This document shows, one piece after another, positions 45,555-58,800 of a DNA stretch of 64,000 bases. A model generated the notes under the pieces. It did no database searches, was not told where the DNA came from, and was given only the letters and a program-made list of their open reading frames with translations. The stretch comes from Amyelois transitella (Eukaryota > Arthropoda > Insecta > Lepidoptera > Pyralidae). The DNA lies in assembly GCF_032362555.1 (NCBI RefSeq), contig NC_083532.1, positions 261,001 to 325,000 on the forward strand, given 5' to 3'. The translations under genes and the position numbers were made by a program. The number at the start of each line of letters is the position of its first letter. The stretch's first letter is position 1.

Positions 45555-46882
45555 TTTTACATCTCTTTGTGCGCTTCGCATGTTAAAATATCTTTTTATT
45601 TTATTAATCATGTAGATTTTGGATATCATGTTTATGATAAAGTTATCAGATTAAATGATTTTTTTTATTAATTTTACATCATTATCATTTATCACAGATG
45701 GTATTTTCATATTAATTAAGTTAAATAGTTTAATAAATTGTGCAAATTATTGATCAAACTTGTGTAGTTCGGGGCATTTAAGATCAGGACCACTCCATGA
45801 TATCTCTTTCGTAATCGTAAAAGGGGAATACGGAAAAGTCTATAAATGTGGGATTCTACTTTTAGGCGATGAGCTAGCTTGCCACTATCTTCAGCTCAAT
45901 CCCATAATGCCATACAGCTGAACGGCTCTGTCTACCCTGTAAGAGAGAAAGACGTTACTTTAACCAGAAAATCCTTGAATCTTACCAGGGAATTTTCAGA
46001 TGTTTTTAATAAAACAGGTTGTCTATTTAAACCGTGTGGTTCCCGGCACAAATAGAAAAAATTATAAGACCACTCCATCTCTTTACCATGGATGCCGTAA
46101 AAGGCGACTGGGAGGATGGGATAGCAACCTGTCACTATTCGAATATTAATTCTATCATTAAGCCAAACAGCTGAACCTGGCCTATCAGTGTTTTCAAGAT
46201 TGTTGGCTCTGCCTACCCCGCGAGGGATAAAGACGTGGCTATATGTATGTATGTATGTTGTCTATTTATGCCCACGGCCAGGGGAAATATCATAACGAGA
46301 CTAGCATATTTACCTACAATATACTTACCTGCGGGTTTGAGCGGCCTTATCCTTTTTTTGGAGCCAGGAACCACACGGCACACATAATATTAATACACTA
46401 TTTTAAAGGAATAAGAATGGAATAATATTAATTTGAAAAGCCGAACAGCTGAATGTGCCCTATAAGTCTTTAAAGACTGCTGGCTCTGTCTGACCCGCAA
46501 GGGATATAGACGTGATTATATAAATGAATGAATGAATAAAACAAACGAATGAATGAATGAACGAATTAATGACCTTTTACCATTTCCTCGGAAAAGAATA
46601 AAGAAAATGCAAGGTTTGAACAAGATAAATATACGCAAACTGAAGATAGATAAAGAGACTTTCCCGGAGGGGTAGGCAGAGATCACATCTTTCCACTTGC
46701 CACGATCCCTGCATACTTCTTTCGCTTCGTACACATTCATAACTCTTTTTGTGCAAGCTCGGCGGTTTCGGGTACTTTTAACCTGATCTCTTGTCAAAAA
46801 ACGTGTATCTTTATGTACTAGCTGACGTATGTATGTATGTCCGTGTATTAACAGTTTGTCTGTCTGTCCCTAGGGAGAGAGG

Positions 46883-49800
46883 ATGGCAGCGCTGTCGGGT
46901 CAAGGGACTCCCAAGCTGACTTCGGCAGTGGGGAACCTCTACTATGATTGTAAGTATAATGTAATAAATATACATACATGTAATCACGTCTGTATCCCTT
47001 GCGGGGTAGACAGAGTCAACAGTCTTAAAAATACTATAAGATCACGTTCAGCTGTTTGGCTTAATGATAGAATTGAGATTCAAATAGTGACATGTTGCTA
47101 GCCCATCGCCTAAAAAAGAATCCCATGTTTGTAAGCTTATCCCTTAGTCGCCTTTTACGACTTCCATAGCCAATCGTCTAAAAGAAGAATCGCAAGAATG
47201 TAGAATTATTCATGTTAATCAATGTCAATTATTCATTCATGTTTTTTAATGTAGACAATGTGCAAACAATGGTCCGATGGTCCATGATTTAGATTTAAGA
47301 GATCAATATTTGAATATTGACATCCGATGAAAATGCTGCAGTGTAGTTTGTTCCGCCGCTTCTTCTACACAAGCGCTTTGGAAGCGGTAGTAGTTATAAT
47401 TAGATTAAAGTGATGTGACGTCAATAAGTGATACCTTTTATCCAATTTTGAAAATAAATCTATTCTATTCTATTCTTTTCTTTAGTCGCCATTTACGACA
47501 TCCATGGGAACGAGACGGAGTGGTCTTGTTCTTTTTTTTATTAGTGCCGGGAACCACACGGCACGGCCATTTTTTTACATACCTACATACATACACACAT
47601 ATAATCGCGTCTATATCCCTTGCGGGGTAGACAGAGCCAACAGTCCTGAGCGGACTGATAGGCCACGTTCAGCTATTTGGCTTTAAGATAGAATTGAGAT
47701 TCAAATAGTGACAAGTTGCTAGCCAATCGTCTAAAAGAAGAATCGCAAGTTTATAACCCCATCCTTAGTCGCCTTTTACGACATCCATAGCAACGAGACG
47801 AGACGAGAACGAAAAACAGGACTTGTTCTTTTTTTATTAGTGCCGGGAACCACACGGCACGGACATTTTTTTTTTAAAGTTACGTTTATATCGTATCTCA
47901 GGCGTAGACGGTATACAGCGTAAGTACATTCTTACGTTTTAGACATCTACGCCGTAGACTGTCTACGACACGGAGCTAGTTTCACGCCTTTTTCCCGGAG
48001 TGGTAGGCAGAGACTACATCTTTCCACTTGCCACGATCCCTGCACACTTCTCTCGCTTCATCCACATTCATAACTCTCTTCATGCAAGCTCGGCGGTTTC
48101 GGGCACTCTTGACCTGACCTTTTGCTAGAACGTCTCCGATTTGATCAAGATATAGATCAAGATAGAATTGAGATTCAAATAGCGACAGGTTGCTAGCCCA
48201 TCGCCTAAAAAAAGAAGCTCAAGTTTGTAAGTCTATCCATTAGTCGCCTTTTACGACATCTATGGGAACGAGATGGAGTGGTTCTATTCATTTTTGTATT
48301 GGTGCCGGGAACCACACGGCAATACAACACAAATGATCATTATTGCCCATAAAAAAATACATATGTAGTAGAGGGAAGTATGCAGGGATCGTGGCAAGTG
48401 GAAAGAGGTAGTCTCTGCCTACCCCTCCGGGAAAGAGGCGTGATTTTATGTATGTATGTATGTAGTAGAAGCATACATTCTAACATACGAGTACATATAC
48501 ATATACTTCAGATTAAAGGATAAAAAAAATTACCTCATAATATACACTACTATAACCCATCTCTTTCGGCAAGTGGGTTCATATCTATATGTATATCTCC
48601 CCTACTTGTAACCTGATCCTAGTAATATCCTGAGTCAGGAAACAGATCTTGTCATAATGACAACTCGAATCCTTATCTTTAGGAACTGAAATAATAATGT
48701 ATATTTTTAGTTTGTATACATTCAGATATAACTATTGTATGCCGTGTGGTTCCCGGCATCAATGAAAAAAGAATAGGACCAATCCATCACTTTCCCATGG
48801 ATGTCGGAAAAGGCGACTAAGGGACAGGCTTACAAACTTGGGATTCTTCTTTAGGCGATGGGCTAGCAACCTGTCACTATTTCAATCTCAATTGTATCAT
48901 TAAGCCAAATAGCTGAACGTGGCCATTCAGTCTTTTCAAAACTGTTGGCTCTGTCTACTCCGAAGAGGATAAAGACGTTATTACAAGTATTAAGTAAATA
49001 TTTATAATATAAATCTTTATTTTTTTCTCTTCTTAAGTAACTCCTTTGACGGCCTCTGTGGCGCAGCGGTAGTACGCTTGTCTGTGACACCGGAGGTCCC
49101 GGGTTCGAATTCCGGCCAGGGCCTGGGTCTTGGATGTTTATCTATATAAGTATTTATTATAAAATATAGTATCGTTGAGTTAGTATCTATCGTAACACAA
49201 GTCTCGAAGTTACTTCGAGGCTAAGTCAATCTGTGTAATTTGTCCCGTATATATATAAAAAAAAAGTTGTTATTAGTATGAACAGAAGAAGTAATGTACA
49301 TACTACTCTGTCAAGAAAGTAGCAGGAAAAGATCAATAATACACAAACTGTTTGTTATTCATCCAAATTTATTTTATCACCTTCAAAATATGCTCCTTTA
49401 GAAACGATACACTTACGCCAACGAATAATCCAATCATCAAAACATTTTTTAAACGCTGTTTCCGGAATTGAGGTCAGTTCTCGCCGCGAATTCTCTTTTA
49501 TGTCTTCTACCGATTGAAAACGGGTGCCACGAAGTGGTAATTTGAGTTTAGGAAAAAGAAAAAAGTCGGCTGGAGCCATATCTGGTGAATATGGTGGTTG
49601 CTCGATGGTATTTGTTGAGTGTTTGGTTAAGAATTCGTTCACAATGATGGCCTTGTGCGAAGGTGCATTATCATGGTGCAAAATCCAAGAATTTTCTTTC
49701 CACAAATCTGGCCTTTTTCGTCGGATTTGCTCTCTTAAACGCCGCATAACACTCAAATAATATTCCTTATTTACCGTTTGACCTTCCGGCAAGAATTCCG

Positions 49801-52800
49801 AGTGCACAACACCGCGATAGTCAAAGAAAACAGTCAACATGACTTTGACTTTTGAACGACTTTGGCGTGGTTTTTTCGGTTTCGGTTCAGTTGGAAGGCG
49901 CCACTCCGAAGCTTGTTGACTAGTCTGCATGTCAAACTCGTAAACCCACGTCTCGTCACCAGTAACAATGCGTTTCATGAATGTTGGGTCGGAATTGACT
50001 CGTTCTAGCATGTCCTCAGCGACTCTCATGCGATTGAGTTTTTGAAAAAAATTCAGGTCTTTTGGGACTAGCCGAGCGGCAACATGTTTCATACCCAAAT
50101 TATTAGTTAAAATGGTACGGATCGACTCGTGAGATACAGAAAGTTCGGTGGATATCTCTCTCAAAGTTGAATGAGGATTTTCAGTCACTATTTCCTTCAC
50201 TTTTGCGATGTTAACTTCAGTTGCAGACGTTGATGGCCTACCAGAGCGAGGCAAATCTTCCATCACATCTCGACCGCTTTTGAACGCTTTGTACCACTCA
50301 TAAGCACGAGTTTTTGATAAAGTCGATTCACCGTAAGCCTTCTGTAACATTTTCAGTGACTCCGAACACGATATTCCATTGGCAATGCAAAATTTAAGAC
50401 AAACTCTTTGTTCGATGTTTTTATCCATTATGAAATTAGCAATACACACTAGATATGATATAACTAAAAATAGCACTGTATTTAATGTAAACAACAGATG
50501 CAACTCAAACTCCGCGCCAAAATGGAAAACAGTTGTGCCAATCTAACAACAACAAAAAAAACAAAAATTTGAATTTGGAACCATAAATAAATAATCCATT
50601 CCCGATACTTTTCTGACTGAATGTATATTTATGCAACTTCAAATTGAATTCCCTTGTACCTCTTTACAACTGTAATTAATCACATATTGTTTCGTGACAT
50701 TTCGCGGTTTACAGTGAACTGTGATTAATTAAAATGGGAATGAAAGTCAGGTGCAGAGGTTATAGCTAGCTGAGGGGCGCACTGACATATAAACTTATAA
50801 TTAGATTTAAGTGATGTGACGTCAATAAGTGATACCTTGTATCCAATTTTTAAAATAAATCTATATCCCACTACGGAAAAAGAGGGGTTGAGCAACTGAG
50901 ATCACTTTGTTTGAGGACAAAAGAAGTAAGATTTTTTTTGTTTGTGAGCTTTAGTTATATAGATACATATGTATAACCGCGTCTGTATACCTAACGGGGT
51001 AGACGTATTTAATAATCCTGGAAATACTGTAAGGCCACGTTCAGCTATTAGCGCATCGCCTAAAAAGGAACATACATACGTAAAATCATGCCTCTTTCCC
51101 GGAGGGGTAGGCAGAGACTACCTCTTTCCACTTGCCACGATCTCTGCATACTGCCATCGCTTCATCCACATTCATAACTCTCTTCATGCAAGCTCGGCGG
51201 TTTCGGGTACTCGTGACCTGACCCTTTACCAGGACGTCCTTAATTTGATCAAGACACGTTCGTCTAGGTCTTCCCACTCCGACCTTTCCCTCCACACTCC
51301 TTGTATATCTGCTTAGTCAACCTGCTTTCATTCATCCTCTTCACATGACCGAACCATCTTAACATACCCTTTTCTATTCCTGTAACTAAGTACATCTTCT
51401 TTCACATCACAACATTCCGTTATCACGCTGTTCCTTATCCGGTCACTCAATTTCACACCCATCATACTCCTTAACGCTCTCATTTCCACCACATTTATTC
51501 TGCTTTTGTGCTTCTTTTGCCATACCCAACTTTCACACCCATACATTAATGTCGAGACTAACAAAAAAGAAAAAAAAGAGAATCCTAAATTTGTTAACTT
51601 TTCCCTTAATTGACTTTTAAAATTCACAATGATTTTTCATCGGCACCAGCATGTAAGCTAGGAAATTTAATTCTGAAGCAAAATTCCACATATTTAATGA
51701 GAAACGACACATATTTAAGAGATTCAATCACCCCAGAATCAATTAATTCTTACGAGTCTATCTTCTCGGTATATCCGAGATATGTTTTACTCAAGTAATG
51801 CAAGGATTACGACGAAAGCTGGGGCAAATTGTTATGGGGTTTGGTTGTTCAAAGAGTAAGTAGGAATAGAGGTACATTTATTGAAAAAAGTAGTCGTTCC
51901 CCGCTTAGGTACCTACACAATTTTTTACAACATGCATATATTCACGTATGTATCCCTTGAAATGGCTGATAGGCCACGCCTAGGTTTTTGGCTTGATGAT
52001 AGACTTGAGATTTAATTAGTGATAGGTCGCTAGCCCATCGCCTAAAAGAAGAATCCCAAGTTTATAACCCTATCCCTTAGTCGCCTTTTTTTAAACTTTG
52101 TGATTAACCGCCGTGTGGTTCCCGGCACCAATACAAAAAAGACCACTCCATCTCTTTCCCATGAATGTAGTAAGAGGCGACTAAGGCGCTTTCAAACATG
52201 AAATTCTTTTTTTAAGGCGATGGGCTAGCAACCTGTCACTATTTGAATCTCAATTCCATAATTAAGCCTAATAGCTGGGCGTGGCCTGTCAGTCTTTTCG
52301 GGACTGTTGGCTCTGTCTACCCCGCAGGGGATGTGGACGTGACCATATGTATGTATGTATGTACAAAAATAAGATTATTATTTGAGTATGTAACTCTTGT
52401 GTAATGTGTCTCTTCTGCAAATTTTAAAACTATTCTGTGCCGCGTAATATATTCCAGGATTATTCGGCCATTGCGGCCTATAGACACGGATTGTTTTTTT
52501 TTTATTTACGACCATAGACTATCTGTTGGTCTCTGGAATTAGGGGGGGGGATACAGTTTGTTTTGATTATTTATTTTAAATAGACTGATTTTGGAGTCAG
52601 TGCGAATTTTATTTATGTTTGTAGGTAAAAATTATGCCAATAAGAATACATACTTACTATAAGACATACATACATATGGTCACGTCTATATGCCTTGTGG
52701 GGTAGACAGAGCCAACAGTCTTGAAAAGACTGAATGGCCACGTTCAGCTATTTGGCTTAATGATAGAATTGAGATTCAAATAGTGACAGGTTGCTAGCCC

Positions 52801-55800
52801 ATCGCCTAAAAAAATAATCCCAAGTTTGTAAGCATATCCCCTAGTCGCCTTTTACGACATCCATGGGAAAGACATGGAGTGGTCCTAATCCTTTTTTTTG
52901 TATTGGTGCCGGGAACCACACGGGACTCTAGAAGCTTGCCATAAGAATCTTTTATTATTAAATCTAAATTGATTATTATAACGCATCCTCAATGTTTATT
53001 ATGTGCGCTGCCTCTCTGATAGGTTACGAATAAGATTCGAGATCACAGGCTCTGTCTACCCCGCAAGGGATATAGACGTGAATAAATGTATGTATGTATG
53101 TATATATTTAATAATACATAACTACCAATATCACATTATTTCATTTCTATCCAATAGGCAACGAATTCTGCAGAGAATTTGTTTGCTTTTTTTTTTTACA
53201 CAAAAAACAATCGTTAATTAATCCTGCGTTTGCCGGGTTCGAACCCGGGTCTCGGGGTGGGACCCTCGGTCTCAGGGCTAATTGATAAGTTCTACAAGGG
53301 TAGTTGATGGTTTAAACTTTGTGCCGAGTAAGTTTGGTCGCTAGCTTTTCTCCCGGCATCGCTTCCCTTGAATTTTGAAATATAAACTTGTCTATATTAT
53401 GAAATCGTGGGTAATTAACTATATGAATGATATATGTACATAGTATGTTGTTGAAATGAGTCAATAAAACTCTTTTTCTTTTTACTATACCAACTTATAT
53501 TACATACATACATATAATCACGTTTATATCCATTGCGGGGTAGACAGAGCCAGTCTTGAAAAGACTGATAGGCCACGTTCAGCTGTTAAGCTCAATTATA
53601 GAATTGAGATTTAAAGTAGTAAAGGTTATAAGCCTATCCCTTAGTTGCCTTTTACGACATCCATGGGAAAGAGATGAATCTCAATTGTATCATGAAGCCT
53701 CACAGCTGAACGTGGCCTTTCAGTCTTTTCAACACTGTTGGCTCTGTCTACCCCGCAGGGGGTATAGACGTGATTATATATATATATATATATGTAAAAA
53801 AAAAACAGATAATAGTTTAACCGAGATTCTAGTCTCAAACCATAAATTCTGCATCCAATTTCACTTAAACCCACCCCGCAAATGAGGGGTTTAGCTCCGA
53901 GGTCGTTATAGAGGGGGCAGAGATCCTTAGGATCAAACTGTCTCGGGAATCGCTGTTTATGGTCCACTAGACTCCACGGAGTTTTAAAGTTGTATTTTAA
54001 GAATTTTTGGAAAAAACAGCAGAAAATTAAAATAAAATCCATACTAATGTTAGGACAAATAGGACCATTCCATATCTTTACCATGGATATCGTAAAAGGC
54101 GAATAAGGAAAGCTAGTTATTTGACGTTCATTCATGTCTTTTAATGTAGACAATGTGCATTCGTCCACGGTTTAGATTTAAGAGATCTATATTTGTAAAT
54201 TGACGTCCCGTAAAAACGCTGCAGTGTAGTTTGTTCCGCCGCTTCTTCTACACATGCGCTTTGGAAGCGGTAGTAGTTATAATAAGATTTAAGTGATGAA
54301 TGACGTCAATAAGTGATACCTTGTATCCAATTTGGAAAAATTAATCTATTATATTCTATTTCAGTAAACAAGGGATTCTTCTCGTAGGCGATGGGCTAAT
54401 TCAAACAACCAATCATCATCTCCCAATCTCAATTCAGCTAACGTGGCCTTTAATTTTCTAAAGAATTATTAGCTACTTATGTCTGTGAGAGATTTTAAAA
54501 TATTAACTCACACAAAACCGAAAAAAAAAACAATTTCAATTTACTCATATTGTCTATGCCTAACCCTATAACACCGCCGCTCTATCAGGGAAACAGATAA
54601 AAAATCCATTTCCCGCCAAATCCCATAATCCTCACTCCATCAATTCGCGGCCTAATAGAGGGCGCCACTATAAATGATCGGGCTTAGCGGCTGTACCTTA
54701 CTCAATAGATTTATGATTATTTTGATGAATATTCGCACTTGGAGTGATATTAATGTGTTTTGAAAGATAAAATTCTTGTTCGTCATAAATTTAATAAATT
54801 TTAATGAAGTATTGTCAAATAATCAACCCAGAAAGTTTTTTTCCTTTTTGTAGTTAGTTTGTGAGCATATCAAAACAAACCTTTATTATTTTTTCTTAGT
54901 AAAAATGTGTTTTTTTTACGATCTTTTAAACACCTGATGCAGAACATAAAGATGATTAACCTTTGAAAAATAAACCTAGCTGAAAAATTTTCTCGTGTGA
55001 TGGTGCGCATATAAGGAATTTAAAGTTAATTTGTAAGTTTAGTTTGAAATTTCATTAAGATATAGTAGATAATAATTGAGCTATGAAAATTATTCACGCC
55101 GAAATAAAATAAGAAAACTGTTTTATAAAGAAGACGAGCTACGCTGAAAAAATGTGGCATTACAAATTCAAATTTAAAACTTTTATTCATTATTATGAGA
55201 GACACTTCATATTAATTAATAATTGTCACATCTTTTGGTTTCACCACATTGTTTGTCGTGAAATAAACTACTTAAAACTAAGTTTACTGTCGCTTCCAAA
55301 GCGTCAGTGCTGAAGAAGCGGTAGAGAAAATTGCAGTTGAAGAATTTTAATTAAAGGGCCAATGCAGCTGCGTTGTATACGCTACGCCGCGTGGCGCTAG
55401 TGTGGCGAATAGCAAGGGTGGGGTGATTGACATTCTTGACATTACTTAGCTGTGTTTACTATAGCGGATATACCGTCCCTATATTTCTCAATTTTATTTT
55501 GAGAATTTCTTTAAATATTTATAAAACTATTTCTTACCACCTCTCCGTGTTATTCCCATGGATGTCGTAAAAGGCGATTAGGGGATAGGCTTATAACTTT
55601 TGCGATTCTTTTGTAGGCGACGGGCTAACAACCTCATAGTCCCTATTTGAATCTCAATTCTATCATTAAGCCAAACAGCTGAATGTGACCTTTCAGTCTT
55701 TTCAAGACTGTTGGCTCTGTCTACCTCGCAAGGGATATACATAGACGTGATTATATGTATGTATGTTAATTTTTTGTTCACCATCATAAGAAATTTATTT

Positions 55801-58800
55801 AAAAAAAAATAAGTAAATTAAGGAGATTATTCATACATAAATAATCACGATTTTACCTTTACGGGGTAGACAGAGCTAACAGTCTCAAAAAGACTAAAAG
55901 GCCACGTTCAGCTGCAATGGGATTGAGATTTAAATAGTGACAGGTTGCTAGCCCATCGCCTAAAGAAGAATCCCAACTTTACTAGCCTAACCCACTACTT
56001 ACTTTTGTCTAAATATATTACACACTAGCTGTGCCCGCGACTTCGTCCGCGTGGAATAGTTATTTTGGGCATCATTGAAGCCCTCAAGGATGAATAATTT
56101 TCCCCGTTTTTTTCACATTTTCCATTATTTCTTCACTCCTAATAGTTGTACCGTGATGTTATATAGCCTAAAGCCTTCCTCGATAAATGGTCTATTCAAC
56201 ATAAAAATATTTTTTCAACTCGAACCAGTAGTTCCTGAGATTAGCGCTTTAGCGATTAAACAAACAAAATCTTCAGCTTTTTAATACATACATACATAAA
56301 ATCACGCCTCTTTCCCGGAGGGAAAGCTTTAAGCTTTTTAATATAAGTATAAATTACACATTGATGATCATACAATTCAGACAGCAACTTATAACACCTT
56401 TCTTTTCAGTCATGACCCAAAAACACGAGGCTACACTGAAATCCATTTGTTTTATTTAGTTTTCTTCTCAAGAGCCACTCGGCCGGCCCCACACACTGCG
56501 TGTGACAGTAAACTGATAGTATTAACAGAGATTATAACACCCCTCCCCTTCGGAGGGAGTTAAAGTGAAGCTTGTGCACTTTGGAGCTTTTTATTGTTGG
56601 CAAATAGCGGCGGTGGAGATTAAGGATTACTGATAGAGGTTTAGAGGAATTTTGCTATTTAAAATTGCAATTAAGGATATTAAAAGTAGTGTCGTAAGGT
56701 TTTCAGCACTTAGAATAAAACCAATATGTAGTGGATAGCTTTGTGTCGTTAAAGGCGACTAGGAGATAGCCTTATAAACTTGGGATTCCTCTTCACGGCT
56801 AGCAACCTGTCAGTATATGAAACCCTCAACATTGTAAAACTAGTCCTAATAAACATATACATACACTAGCTATACCCGCGCCTTCGTTCGCGTGGAATAG
56901 TTATTTTGGGCATCATTGAAGCCCTCAAGGATGAATAATTTTCTCCGTTTTTTTTCACATTTTCCATTATTTTTTTGCTCCTTATTTAGTTGCAGCCTAA
57001 AGCCTTCCTCGATTAATGGTCTATTCAACGCAAAAAGATTCAACAATACGAACCAGTAGTTCCTGAGATTAACGCGTTCAAACAAACAAACAAACAAACT
57101 ATATAATTAGCGGGGCAGACATAGTCAACAGTCTTAAAAGTCACGTTCATACCACAGCTTCATAATGAAATCGAAATTCAAATTGCAACACAGAAACAAT
57201 AGTACCTAGTTTAAAAAAAAAAGGATAAGGTACTTGCATAGTCTGTGCTCATCCAAGTTTATGCTAACTCTCAGACAAAAGGGGTTAGCAATCTCTCAAA
57301 AAGACAATCCATTACATAGATAACAAACGAGTGTTTAATCAAAAATATATATTTTTGATGTAGGTGCATACATATAATCACGTCTATATCCCTTGCCTTG
57401 CTATCGGCTAAATTAAGGATCCCAAGTTTATAAGCCTATCCCTTAGTCGCCTTTTATGACATCCATGGGAAAGAGAAGGAGTGGCCTAATCCTTTTTCTA
57501 TTGCTGCCGGGAACCACAGGGTACACTGTTTTATAGATATACCTATAACATATTGTATATATATGATAACGCAGGCATTTTTTTGTCATTAGTATAAAAA
57601 ATATTTTACTAGTAGGTAGTAATGTGATATTAAAAAAATAACAAATAACATAAAATAGTACCCATTATTATTATTATTTTTTTCTACTAAAATGTCTTTC
57701 TCTATGGTTTGTTTATAAAAAAATAATGCTTGCTTTCAAATTTAGAAAAGCGAGTCCGTATTTAAATAATCTGTGTTTTATTAGAACATGAACATCTGTT
57801 TGTTATTCGAAAATCAAAACTATTGTTATGAAACTTGTAAGTCGCAAAAATATCTTTGGACACTCAATTTCAGCACCCACGAACTTTATTTCTTTCAGCT
57901 TAAGGGTCAAATTGAATTGGGTTTTGGTTTCCAAACTGCGTGTTGTGGTCCCCCTTGTAATTCGTGGCACGTATCAAAGACATCTGTGAGCGGATGTAGG
58001 CGCGATGTGTTGCGACTTCTGTTGTGGAAGTGAATATGATTTTAGGCAAAAAATTAAGGACTTTATTTATTTGTGTAACATCTAATATTAATCAATATAT
58101 GTATACGGGACAAATTACACTGATTGAGTTAGCCTCGAAGTAAGTTCGAGACTTGTGTTACGAGATACTAACTTAACGATACCATATTTTATAATAGATA
58201 TTTATATAGATAAACATCCAAGACCCAGACCAATCAAAAAAAAATCTTTTCTCATCATGCCCTCATCATTCAATTTTTTTTTGACATTTCAATATCACTT
58301 ACAAATTTTCATATCTTTTTGGTATCACAACATTGGTTGGAATTTAACTATGTTTTAATATTATCCAACACACTTATCATTTTTATTATTTTGTATTCCT
58401 TTTGTTTTTATTCGTTGATTTGTAAATTTTAAATACTTGGCAAAATAAAAATGAAATAACAAAATACAATCAAAAACAATTTTTAAATGTTTCTTATCTA
58501 ATTAAATTTTTATTTAATTTAAGGTTAATGTATCGTATGCTCGTACCTATTATCGGCCAAAAAAATAAATTTTATCTTGAATGTAATTTTTTGACATAAA
58601 TTTTATGTCAATGTTCACTGCCTAATATATTTTGTAATTAAAAAAAACTGACATTATTAAGCATCATTTTCCCGCTTTCATGGGCACCCCACGACACATT
58701 CCGACGTGGGATATTAAAAGCCGCTCAGTTTTTAATCTCGCCGGGCCTGTCGGGCCGCGCCGCTGCATGCGAGGGGTTGAGCGCAAATTGTGAGGGATTA

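Larger units (their letters stand above)
41425..46873. other. Repeat field upstream of Gad1
   Basis: A copies: 41697-41952 (-), 42148-42245 (+), 42378-42590 (-), 42768-43006 (-), the head-to-head pair, the copy nested in H, 44511-44582 (-), 45765-45955 (+), 46029-46259 (+) and 46437-46535 (+). A G tail is at 46655-46790 (-). The unique block at about 44650-45760 carries the YY1/Pho-like sites and is the best Gad1 promoter candidate. Confidence 0.6.

Noticed and set aside
57788-58033. 81-codon frame with several cysteines (MNICLLFENQNYC...)
   Set aside because: No repeat of the tetracysteine spacing, no signal peptide that convinces, and no splice partners.
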